NCBI GenBank assembly: GCA_920105805.1
Contig: CAKKTI010000283.1
Coordinates: 1-28,669, forward strand
Source of the DNA: Condylostoma magnum
Lineage: Eukaryota; Ciliophora; Heterotrichea; Heterotrichida; Condylostomatidae
Direction of reading: 5' to 3'
DNA length: 28,669 nucleotides
Positions 1-11,029 of this stretch are shown here, one piece after another; positions within the stretch are counted from its first letter, which is position 1; every line of letters starts with the position of its first letter. The translations under genes were made by a program, and so were the position numbers. The notes beneath the pieces are model-generated. The model made no database searches. It was given only the letters and a program-made list of their open reading frames with translations, and was not told the DNA's origin.

Positions 1-342
1 ATTTTCAAACGTTTAGTAAAGAAAAAAGAGGGTGAATATGCTAATTTACTGACCCTGCAAGATTTCCAGTTTTCCCTTATACGAATAGCTTTATCAGCCA
101 GTAATAAACTATTAAATTAAAACAGTACATAAGATGAAAATTAGCTAAAATTGCTGCTAACCTACATGAATTTGCCCAAAGAACATAAACAGATGTTAGA
201 TCTACTCTAAAACATAAAAAACAGTCAAACTGTGACTCGAAGCATGAAAGACAAGCTTAGAATTGCAAAAGGACAATTAAATTCCCCAACAACTAATTTC
301 ACATCTCCAAGAACAACATCAACTCATAACATTTTTAGATAA
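1..342 (+). CDS. 3' end of unknown protein gene (5' partial)
   Basis: The reading frame is open from the first base, with TAA and TAG read as Gln, for 113 codons, and ends at TAA 340-342. I do not recognise the protein. What can be seen is a hydrophilic C-terminus containing 'LTLQDFQFSLIRIALSAS', then a helical Leu/Lys-rich stretch and a Ser/Thr/Pro/Asn-rich tail ending in 'THNIFR'. The first motif resembles two segments of the giant protein at 4177-8511 ('YQDFKNLLVQIALFTYS' and 'YQNFKDLLIKLTFACRS'), so it may be the end of a similar EF-hand-like module. The stop faces the stop of the next gene on the opposite strand with one base between them. Coding status is supported by the hydrophilic composition and by this fit with the neighbour. 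Function is unknown. Confidence 0.7.
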
Positions 343-343
343 C
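343..343. terminator. convergent 3' junction, 1 nt between facing stops
   Basis: TAA of the + gene (340-342) and TAG of the - gene (complement of 344-346) are separated by one base. Any 3' UTR of either mRNA must therefore run antisense into the other coding sequence. No terminator hairpin is visible. The exact spacing depends on taking the first plausible TAG as the stop of the - gene. The next in-frame TGA is at 299-301. Confidence 0.45.
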
Positions 344-3300
344 CTAAAGTTTATTGTTAATCGAAGTAATAAGCCCATCAAAACGTTCCTGCATGTTTTC
401 AATTTTATCGGTTAAAAGGACTAGTTTCTTGTTAACAGACTGATTAGTTTTTAAGTAACCTCCGGTTACTTCTTTTACCTTTACATCAACGTTCTTTAGT
501 AGTTTTCTTATTCCTTTAAGCTTAGAGTCTGTATTATCTTATGAGTCCTCCACCATTGATCCGTAGTGAAGACAGATTTATAAGTACTGCATTTTCCCTT
601 TGTCTCTCTTTCAGTACATAATTGATTCTACCTCTAAAATCATTTAAGCTATTTCTATAGCATCTGCAGCAGTTTAAGTTTGTTAGATTTTTCCATATGC
701 ATCTCCCATGATAGCTATAAGAATGTTCATTAGAATCAAAGGATTAAGAATCGTAGCAGCTAGGTATATTATCCATTCTAATAATTTTTCGTATTCGTCA
801 AAATCAGCAAAGTTAAGCCTGTAAACATGAATCAAAGACTCAAAAATACTCATTTTCCCTTCTTCTGCTATATAATAGATTAAAGCAAATGCTATTGTTG
901 CTATACCAAGAATAAGAAAGAAAGACATCATTGCTTCAAAGATTTCAATGATCATTCTTATCATATATCTAGTTGAATTGTAGACTCTTACATACGAAAT
1001 AACTCGTATTCATGATAATAGAGTAATAAGTACAAGTATATATCGCTCAGCACCTTACTAATCATCGTCTGTATTTCCTTGTTTATTATTTATAGTAAGC
1101 TAAGGCTATTCAGTATTTTAGCATAAAATTAGGAATGCATATACATATAAACTAGCTATACGAGTTATATCTAAGGAATTTCACACATCAGTTACATACT
1201 CTGTAAATCCATTACTCATTTGAAGAATTTCGTATATAAAGAACAGTGTGTTCAATACACTCATTGTTATTAAAATTATAGTATTCTCTCTTAGTATCAA
1301 TGTATGTAGAGTTAAGATCAGCATTAGAGTGAAATATAAAAGAGCCTAGCAATTAAAAATCCATTTAACATTCTACCATTTGTAGTTTAAAATTTCTTGT
1401 ACTAAAGGAGTGGCAAACACATCCTTGTTATCACACTCAATCAAACTTTCCAAGAACTCAACGCTATCATTACTCCCTGGTTCAAAATTAAACTGTAAAT
1501 CACAGCATCGGAACTCTATAGGCTCTTCGGTATCATCTTCTTATATATCATTTTTACCCTTAATGAATTTGTAAGGGTTTATAACATAGCTTGAAGACTC
1601 CACAATTATCTTTTCAGGCTGTTATAAAACTCCAAAATTTGGTAAATCTTGCACTTTTTTAAATGATAGCTCATAAAATTAGCCTAAGGATGGTAAACTG
1701 TTGCTGTTTAATTAAAATATTAGACTATTTATAGCCTTCATAGTAGATCCTCTTTCCTAAATTGGTACATATTTATTAATACAGTTTACTATTAACTCTG
1801 CCATACTAGAGTTTCGCTTTTAAAGAGCCATTGACAGTACAGTATCGCCTGAAGTTGACATTAAGAGTTTGGCTCCAGCTTTCATTGCAAGTTTAAAATC
1901 GTTACTTTTCATAAACAGTGTTTGTATATGTAGTACGTTAATTCTGTACGGTAGAATAATGAATTAAGAGTATGTTGGATGGAAAATAGCAGGCTTATCT
2001 TCAATTAGCTTCGTAATATAGCTGTAAAACATTAGCATATACTAATTCGTGGGGAAAACAGTTATTTAATTCATATGCATTGGGTTATATAACACTTTAA
2101 TTCCATAGGCTCCTGATAAGTAGAACTTTTTATCATTTTTGCTTAAAGTAAAAGCATTGAACTTATTGTAGAGCTTTATGTCTGATAATTATTAGCCATA
2201 TAGTAATGATCATATTCTTATATTCTGGTTTGATAATAAACCGTAGATATACTCATTATTCTATGATATTTTCATATCTTGTATACTATATGGATAAACA
2301 TTAAAAACAGATTCCTAAGTTCCCTCTAAGTAGTTTCATATTCTAAGCTTTCTATCATCATACCAAGCTATAATAAAATCTCCATCAGAAGTAGATATTA
2401 CTTTCTCTACACCGACATTACCGTCATAAGTTAATTATTTAACGGTTTTAAACTTAGACAGCTTCCAGACTCTTATATTACCATCTGAGGATCCTGATAG
2501 AAATTCCTTATGTGTGTTATCTAACCAATGCAAACTGTTAATCCATCCAACCCCTCCTTTAAAATGATTCTTTTACTTCCTTTTTCCTAAATCCCAACAT
2601 GTCATTTCTAGTATAGGCTTTTGCTCTTTTTCTTCAGTATTACTCGAAGGTTTTCCATCTCCAATTACTAACAACCCAGTAGTATCATCATATAAAGTGC
2701 ATCTAATTCTATCACTGTGCTTTAATGAGAAAAACTCTCCTAAATTAGAAGTATCCCAAACCCTAATAAACTAATCAGTAGAAATTGTTATATACCAGTT
2801 CCTTAGTTGGGAATGATGTAGGTCTATTATCTCTCTAGAATGCCCAGTAATTAAAAAATTTTACTTATTTGGAACATGAGGATTCATTCCTATAATTCTT
2901 CCATTGATAGTTGTGCAAATCAAATTATTTTAATCAAACAGCTGTATTTTTTAAAATTTACCAGGGTGTTCCATCTTTTAAGACTCAAACACATTTTTAG
3001 GCAAGTTCTCATCTTATATTGATATCCATGTAAAGATAGTACTGCAGTTTTTATTAGGAGTATAAATAAACCTTGTCTTAGGATGAATTCCTACAATTTC
3101 AGACTATTCATCGTTTTTTATACTAGACATTACTTCTGAAGTTAAAAGGTTCCAAAATACAATCTCATTGCTTTAATCCAAAGACACACAAAAACTCTCA
3201 TTTTTTGTCAAATCAACACAAATTACTTCATGAGCATGTCCAACTAAATTAGCTTTTAATGTTCCTGTTTTGTACTTTCACAGTTTAATAGTGCAGTCTT

Positions 3301-4090
3301 AACTGGAAGACAATGCAAGTGGTTTTTGACTCAAGCATTTCAGCATAGTGATTGCTTTCTCATGAGCAAAAATAGTTCTTAATATCATATTGGTTTCCCT
3401 GTCAAACACTCGTATTACCTTAGACTCACCAGCAGCCAGTATGAATTTAGAGTTACGAGTTATAGCTACCTAAGCTCTACGATAATCAACCTCAAATACC
3501 TTTTGAATTGTGTAAAACTTTAACTCAACTACTGCACACATTGTGACATTTTATATTTCTTCTATTGAATTATTAGGTGATCCTTTCCATTTGAAGCTAT
3601 TAGGATTTGAAGAGGCGGTTTAGTAAGAGAATACTAAAAACTTATTATCTTTGCTGAAATCTAAGTTTATTATAGGACCTTTTATTTCGTTGTAATCTTA
3701 GAATGAGATTTCACCTTGAATTGTGAATTTATCAAGTTCATATGTGATAATAGTGCAGGGCTGTAGTACTACGGCCAGAGTGTTTCCATCCTTGCTTATT
3801 TATGTGAAATTTATTTTGTGTTTTTTGTATTGTGAGTCAAGAGCAATTTCTACCTCACCGTGCATTGTTTGTTAGTTTAGACTAAGAATTGCATTTTCTT
3901 CCTTATGATGTCCTATATATTTGTCTAGCTTGGCAGACCATTTGAGACTTGCAAATTTGGAGTCACTGATTTCTAAGCATCTTAAAAATTTGCTAGGCTC
4001 ATGAACTGGAATTGTTTTTATTATATGCTCAATGCTATCATTTAAAGTTTCCTCGACTATTTCTTAAAAGGCTGATGCAAGTTAATCCAT
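344..4090 (-). CDS. WD40-repeat / ankyrin-like / TRP-type cation channel
   Basis: The 1248-residue product is predicted to be a plasma- or ciliary-membrane cation channel with a very large cytosolic sensor. Residues about 60-630 contain many WD40 blades ('CTIKLWKYKTG', 'DQFIRVWDTSN', 'DGNIRVWKLSK', 'NQNIRIWSL'). Residues about 710-780 look ankyrin-like ('GDTVLSMALQKRNSSMAELI'). From about residue 905 come six hydrophobic helices and a pore region, ending in an S6 segment 'LILMNILIAIMGDAY' that closely matches TRP channels. A Lys/Glu-rich helical tail follows and ends 'SINNKL'. TGA encodes Trp in 'LLSWIRV' before the pore. The ATG at 4090 starts 'MDQLASAFQEIVEE'. The end is placed at TAG 344-346; the alternative is TGA 299-301, adding 15 codons. 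The frame is intron-free. Ion selectivity and stimulus are unknown. Confidence 0.85.
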
Positions 4091-4176
4091 TGCTCTATGT
4101 ATAAATAATTATAAAAATGTTAATTTGTATTATTAAGAGATACTCAGATTGTGATAATATGTTTATTATTGGTTAA
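4091..4176. other. 86-nt spacer between tandem - strand genes
   Basis: This AT-rich spacer must hold the 3' UTR of the giant gene and the promoter and 5' UTR of the WD40-TRP gene. I see no further gene or repeat in it. Confidence 0.5.
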
Positions 4177-7100
4177 TCAAATTAATTAATCTAACAACTG
4201 TCTTTTCTTAATTTTGGAATTTAAAGCATACTGATATTTTGTATCTAAAGTTTGCAATAAATTTCTCGTAGTCTTTTGGTTCTCAGTTATTTCCATTCAT
4301 TTAAGCAGAGCTTATAAGGATTCTGTAAAGTTTTCAAATGCTTTATACCTTTACTACAATGCACTTCTACATGCAAAAGTAAGCTTTATCAGTAGATCTT
4401 TAAAATTTTAGTAGGTAATTAACCCTGCATAATCATCAGTATTATTTTTAGAAATTGATCTAAATTGAAACTAAACTTCTTCTCGGGATATTAATCCAGG
4501 CCAAATATTGAAATAACTAGTAAACTAGTTAAAAGCTGTATAGTTCAACCCTTCTACTTGCTTGCCTATCTAAAGAGAATTTGATTTTTTTGTAAAATGA
4601 TTGAAAATTTCTCTTATTGACTTATCATACTGATGCAGGATGGATCTAGATTACTCATCATTCAGAAACTCATTTAATTCATCCTAGATTTACTAATTTT
4701 GCTGTCTTTTCTATTACTCTTCCTTTAGTATCTTTTAAGCGTACTGTTTTCGTTATTGCTTTTATTTTTCATCTGACTCAGCGTCTTGTAGCTATTAGTA
4801 TTACTTTTGTTTTCATTATATTTGCTTGTCTTTAAGCATATTTTTGATGTGCTTCATCTCCTTTCTTTTAAATTCTTACAATTTTTATTACTCCTTTTGC
4901 TTCTCTTGAACTTATCGTTAGTAACTAGGGTCTTATTCTTATTTCTTCAATTCCTATTCTAATTTCTCTTATTTTAAAGCTGCAAATTAGCGTTTATGCT
5001 CTCTTTACTTCTATTTCATTTCCTTTATTGTCATTTTTTATCTTTAAGGTTTTTCTTCCTCATGCTCGTTTTACTAGTTATTCTTTCTCTACTCCTCTAG
5101 CTATTGTTTTAATTACAGCATACGCTTTTATCTTTTCTATTCTAATATTTGCCTATGCTTTTAAATCTACTTTTGCTAATTGATTTAGTCTTATTTGAAT
5201 TTATTGACAATCTAACCTGGCTTTTGAAACTTGCCTGCTATTATAGTATGACTGTTTGCTTCAATAGAATGTATTATATCATCTAATACTTAAGCACAGT
5301 CTTGTAGTAAATCATTATCGTATGCTTAGGCTAATTATAGTTATTATAATTGAATTTCAGTTGATATATTCTTTTATACTTTTATTGATTAAATTTCCCT
5401 AGCTACAATCACTTCTTTGGTTATCAATTAAGGCTCAATAATATTAAAATGTAGACACTTTTGTATTATTTCATTTAAAATCTCATATGATATTTTAACG
5501 CTTTCATTCACATCTTCGTTTAAGCAAAATTAAATAGAAACATCAACTTCTTTCGCCTTTTAGTAGTTCTAAGGTAGCTCTAAATCTGGATTATCTTGCA
5601 ACTTCTCATTTAAATGTCTGATTAACTGTTGATTTCCTTTATCAATTGGCATTTGATCAAATATTTATGTAGACATTTGCCTACGTATAAAACTTTCTCT
5701 TATAAAATCAATAAATGTTTTAATTTTTATAGCAGCCATATGCTCAGCATCTGATTTAGTGATTCTTGAGTAAGTAAATAACGCGATTTATACTAAAAGA
5801 TTTTTGAAGTCTTAGTAGTCAATTACTCCACTTGTCTTTTTATAATAAAGTCTAAATGCTTTAAAAAGTGACTTGAATTCAGATATTGATATAATCTCTT
5901 AATTTCCTTATATACTTTTAATAATCTGAAAACACTCTCCTTCTGTTAGTTGATTTTATTGTTATTAAATTCCATCAAAAGTCTCAACTTTAGCATGATA
6001 TTGGCTATTTAGGTAAGTATTGAATAATTATTTTAAAACCTATCTATATCTCCTTAGTACTATATCAACAGCTTTTACATTTTCACCTTCTTTTTCTAGT
6101 TCAATGATTTTAATCTCTTATTAACTACTGCTGATATTTTTGAATCTTTTTACATCAGTTTAAATTCCTAATTCAATTTTCCTTTTATCAAGTTGTTTTG
6201 CTAAGTATTGTTTTAACTTTTATTACTACATCCTTTAATCTTACTCCTTTTAGAGTAATTACTTTTACTATTCAGCTACCTTTTCTTTTACCTTTTCTAT
6301 ATCTTCCAATGCTTTAGGATGAGGAGTTAGTTGAGCTGTACTAAGAGTTAGTTATAATTGCTATGGTTATACTATTTTATTCCTTTATGATAATATTCTA
6401 TTTACTTTTCTCCTTCTTTTAGGTTTAGGTGAATTCTACTCTGATTTTTAAACTTTTGGCATTATTTATCTTAATACACCGAGTACTACTATAATTGGCT
6501 TATAATCTGATTTAAGAAATCGTTTCAAATTGTGATTGGCTTGTTAAAGGGAGCTTTTTAGTTTTTCATTTATTTCTAAATTATTAATACAGATGATCTT
6601 TTCAAACATTTCCAAGGTTAAATTTCTTTATATTAATGAGTTTTAGTTATATTTAATGGTTTTACTATTTATGCTTCCGTGTTTCTTAACTTTCACTATT
6701 TCCAGCTTTACTAGTTAATCTAAGCAGAATTGAAGATACATTATAATAAAGTCATTGAAAGCTTGCTCTTAATTAAATCGAGTTGAAATTAGTAAAAAGG
6801 CAACTCCAGCAGCATTTCTAAATTTTAATTCATTTAAATAAAACTTCCCCAATAAGTCTAATAGTAAAATGGCTTATTATATTGTAAGATTAGGATGGTT
6901 GCCTAAGAATACAAAGAAATCAAAATCACTGATATTATAGTTGACTTCTATTAATGTTTATCATTGCTTTATAAGAGGCTCAAATAAAATACTCAGTGGT
7001 ATATCTGTATACTAGGTTAAAAGGGTGCTAAAATTGCATAATAAGAATTACCGAAGATCTTCATTGTTGTAATTCTCAACTAATAGGAAAGTTAAGCTTT

Positions 7101-8511
7101 TGTAGATAATAGGGGCATAATCATTCTTTTATAAACTGAATGTTTCCAGCATTTGGAACATTTTAGATACAGTAGCTTATTATACTACTATTTTAGGGCT
7201 CCGTATTGCCTTTTTGAGTATTTTTAGTATATCATCGCATAAATCTTTGTTTTAATGCATTACTCCGCCGTATTTTTACCAAATATCACATATTAATAGT
7301 AATACAGCTTATTTCTAGCTAATATTAGTTTTTCTTGAATGAATTTGCTACTTGAAATTTTCGATTAAAGTGACTGGCAAATTCTCATTCATAAATTGCC
7401 TTTTGATTTCCTTCTGATTTTCTAAGAATAATAAAAAGTTGTTAATTTGCTGGACATAACTAATATTAGGTAAATATGCCTGTAATAAATTTATTACAAT
7501 TCTTTCTAAACTCTCTTAACCTAAAATGCAATACAGGGTAAATATCTCATCTCTGAATTTATCCCCTGATCTTTCTAATTGCAATTGCATTAATTGGATT
7601 CCTGTGCTTTCCATTCACCCAATAGCATCTTCTCCACTACCATAATTAAATAATAACTTTGTTATCTCTGTAAAAGCTATGAATGTAACTTTAACTGTTT
7701 TTAGGTTTTTAGAGATAAATCCTGGTTAAATTGCCTTAAAAAATTGATTGATTAAACTTGACGACTTTTCCTTATGAATTAAATATACTAAAAAGTCAAT
7801 GTTTTCAATGATTTAAGTATACCAACTTAATACAAAGTTATGATTTCCTTTTAATCCTCTTACTATCAAATGCGCCAAGTACTTACAGTCTTCAGTTAAA
7901 AGGCATGTAGCTTATTACAGACTTAAACTAAATGTCTTGCATAAGGTCAGAATAATGAATTCTAGAATTGTCTAAGAGTGTTAGATGTCTTTATCAATGT
8001 CAATTTTATTTATGTATATTCCTCCTTACTCTGAAATAACAGATTTGTCCTATTAAATATTACCTAGAATTTGGTAAATTTAACTCAAAATTTTCAGTAT
8101 ATAACTAAAATTTCCTTCAATGATAGCAGCTTTTGTATCGTCTTATATTTGAATGCCATAGTAAATCAGGAAGTCTTATATAATTCCTCAGTTGCGTGAA
8201 TAGATTTATTAAGTAATCCCTTCCTATAAATCTTTTAACATCTCTAGAAAAGTTGGTGTACGGCTAAATCCAACTTCACTGCTTATTTAAGTTGGGTTTT
8301 TGGGATAAATACTAGAAATAGATGAGTTTGTATTAGTTTTAAGTAGCTTTTAGTATTGATAAAGTCTTTCAAGAAAAGGTTTTAATATAATACCACTTTT
8401 AAATTTTTCAGATATTGTTTCACTGAGTATGTAGGTGTTTTTGTCAGTAATATATCCTTAAATAGGTACTATTTTTATTATTCACTAGAATAGCTATGCA
8501 GGAACCTCCAT
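4177..8511 (-). CDS. giant CH-like / ARM-repeat / coiled-coil protein, candidate axonemal component
   Basis: The product is about 1444 residues in one uninterrupted frame rich in TAA/TAG (Gln). The N-terminus (about 1-145) includes 'NWGIIQDFLIYYGIQIQDD' followed by 'GNFSYILKILSQIYQIL'. This resembles the CH-like fold of SPEF1/SPATA4-type ciliary proteins, a family that binds axonemal microtubules. Residues about 150-620 are Leu/Ile-rich helical repeats of ARM/HEAT type. Two Lys/Gln/Glu coiled coils follow (about 670-755 and 1107-1275). Each precedes a similar EF-hand-like segment (about 825-905, 'GVIDYQDFKNLLVQIALF'; about 1297-1397, 'GLITYQNFKDLLIKLTFA'), so the second half looks internally duplicated. 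A TGA within the second coil must be read as Trp. The stop is TGA 4177-4179 or a TAA three codons earlier (4186-4188). The axonemal role is inference. Confidence 0.75.
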
Positions 8512-8512
8512 C

Positions 8513-9442
8513 TTATGTATAATTATTAATTCAATACTAGTAAACAATTACTATTTTAATATATAAACTCATTGACTAGTCAGGACTATATAACGATATA
8601 TTATTGAAAAGTTAGAATGATTCTAGTGAATAATAATTAAACGAACTATTTATTTGGATTCCTTATTTATCTAAGAAAATACTATACTTATTTTAATTAG
8701 ATTTTTATACAGAACTTAAACATCTATCAATTCTAAAACAGTTGAATAATATTAGGAGTTATTAATATTTTTCAGTATTGATGTAATTTTTATCATCTAT
8801 GCTTCCTTTTTCCTTGATAATCGCTATTTAAACTAAAAGTATGTGCCTTTACACCTACTACAAATCCTACATTATTATTAGATACTTATTTTACAGCCTG
8901 TTTCAAACTCAAAAGACCTCTTGTTTCCTTATTTACATTTTACACGTTTTGAATTGGATATATAAATAGGCAAAAGTACTAGTAATATTTGGCTATTATT
9001 TAGAAGTCTTATTCTTTCTTTTTAATCATCATATCTACATTCTATGTATTACTTTACCTAAGAGGCTATATCTAAATCATACAGAGAAAGTGATATAAAA
9101 ATGTCGGCTAGACTAATATAGGTAAAGCAGCTCACCAATATTTATCTTATTAATATATAATAATAAACTTGCTAATGATTCTACTTTTGCGGGTTAAAGT
9201 AGGTGATATGATATACCAATCGAAATAATGTGAAAGCTATAAATACATCTTTTATTTTTAATTTAATAATAAATCTACTAGCCAGAGCCAATATTTGAGC
9301 TTGTTTTCGAATAATTCATTAAAATTCCAAAACGTATTCTTACAATAACAGCATATACAGTCTACTCCTGCATTATTTTTCTATGGAGCAATAATAACGA
9401 AGATTAATAAATCATACTAAACAGTCTTATGATAAAATTCAT
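8513..9442 (-). CDS. possible unknown gene in an unresolved 1-kb interval
   Basis: Other spacers here are mostly under 120 nt, so the interval 8512-9533 probably holds a gene. One frame runs from an ATG at 9442 to a TAA at 8513-8515, one base before the ATG of the giant gene, giving 309 codons. Its two ends look protein-like ('GSGQQIYYQIKNKRCIYSF' near the start, 'KYSIFLDKQGIQINSS' near the end), but the middle does not. There, a second frame reads better ('RGLLSLKQAVKQVSNNNVGF') and ends at TGA 8793-8795. The gene could therefore carry short introns, or none of the frames may be real. Codons starting with G are scarcer than in the confident genes. I recognise no family and see no tRNA or repeat here. 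Confidence 0.25.
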
Positions 9443-9533
9443 TAAAATTACGATAAAAGAACAATTTGGCTGTTCAATCAATTTAAATGCTCTCTAAAAT
9501 TTCTTCTTTTAGTATTCTATGATAAATATTAAA

Positions 9534-11012
9534 ATGGGATGCGGAGTATCATCAACACGCTAATCTTCAGAATTAATTCCTCCAACACCTAATCAAGTAT
9601 AATTCACATAAGGCTAATTTATTTAGTCTAAAGGTAGTAGAATTAGAAAGTTTTATAAATTAGGCTAGGCAATTGGTGATGGAGCAACTGGAAAAGTGTA
9701 TTTATCTGAACATAAGGAAACTGGAGATTAGAGAGCTGTTAAAGTTATCACTAAGAAATTTATAAGAAAGCATGGGCTAAGAAATGAGTTTATGAATGAA
9801 GTTGAAATTTTAAAATAACTGGACCATCCTCATATTGTAAAACTTTATGAATTTTATGAGGATCCTAATGGATTTTATTTAGTTACTGAATACTGCTAAG
9901 GAGGAGATTTATTAAAGCTTATTGAATAAGGAGTTGATATTAATGAAGAAAATGCTAAAATGATAGTCTAATAGTTACTATCTGCTGTTATTTATATGCA
10001 TTCTCATAATATAATACACAGAGACTTAAAATTAGAGAATATTGTATTGGAGGATTTCAAAGAAGGAATATTTATAAAGATTATTGATTTTGGTACTGGC
10101 GCATTTTTTAATAGAAAAGTGAATCTGAGTAGAAAAGTAGGAAGTGTTGGTTATTTGGCACCTGAGGTAATAAAAGGCCAGTATAATGAAAAGTGTGATT
10201 TATGGAGTTGTGGAGTTATTTTATATATTTTATTAGTTGGGGTTATGCCATTTCCAGGGTAAAAGGATGAGGAAATAATGGATAAGATTGTATCTGGAGT
10301 TTATAATACTTCTTCTTCTAGGTATCAAAAGCTAAATAAAAACTGTAAGATCTTAATCAAGAACTTATTAGAAGTTTCTCCAAGTCGTAGATGATCAGCT
10401 TAACGCGCTTTATCACATAAATGATTTCAAGATGCCCCTGAAACTCCAATATCTCATTAAATGCTGAGTTAAACACTTCAAAATATACTATCATTTCGTA
10501 TACATTCAGACTTACAAAGAACAATACTAAGATTTATAGCAAGTTAACTTATCACAAGTGAAGAAAAGAGAAAGATTCAATGAGTCTTTAAACTGTTTGA
10601 CACAAATAATGATGGAGTTATTAATAAAAGGGAGTTTAAAAGCTATTTATAATAAAATAACTGAGATTATGATACTAATGAGCTAAACAATATACTTTAA
10701 ACACTAGATACTGACTCAAGTGGATACATAGAATACTCTGAGTTTATAATTGCTGCAATGGATAAAAAGTAAATCTTGAATACTAATAGACTAGCAAAGG
10801 CATTCTCAGCATTCGATGCTGATATGAATGGAGGAATTTCCTTAGTAGAGTTTAATAACATGCTAGGAGCAGGATCTTAATTAAGCTAATAAGACTGATA
10901 ATAACTACTCAATGGAGTCGATGCAAACTAAAACAATGAAGTTGATAAAGAAGAGTTTATAAACGCTATGATTAGAGTGCTAGACAACACGGAGGAACAT
11001 GCTATTATTTAA
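9534..11012 (+). CDS. calcium-dependent protein kinase (CDPK type)
   Basis: A Ser/Thr kinase activated by Ca2+ through its own EF-hands; 492 residues. The N-terminus MGCG fits N-myristoylation at Gly2 and palmitoylation at Cys3 or Cys4... visible cysteine is Cys3, suggesting membrane anchoring. The kinase core shows the Gly loop 'IGDGATGKVYL' (about 48-56), Lys in 'RAVKVITKKF', 'HRDLKLEN' (about 160), 'IIDFGTGAF' (about 185), 'GYLAPEVIKG' and a C-lobe ending 'ALSHKWFQ', whose Trp is a TGA. Four EF-hand loops follow: 'DTNNDGVINKRE', 'DTDSSGYIEYSE', 'DADMNGGISLVE' and 'DANQNNEVDKEE'. The last has Asn in place of the usual Gly. The Trp codons before EF1 and EF4 are also TGA. The stop is TAA 11010-11012, since the next gene starts 17 nt later in another frame. 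Family assignment is secure; substrates are unknown. Confidence 0.95.
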
Positions 11013-11029
11013 TTAAATCTCATAATAAA

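Noticed and set aside
4600-5200. Stop-codon-dense low-complexity DNA, possibly a non-coding repeat
   Set aside because: With TAA/TAG as Gln it reads as a continuous Lys/Gln/Glu coiled coil in frame with the rest of the giant protein.
8512-9533. tRNA gene or mobile element in the unresolved interval
   Set aside because: No cloverleaf with a GGTTCGAATC-like arm, no terminal repeats and no transposase-like segment were seen.
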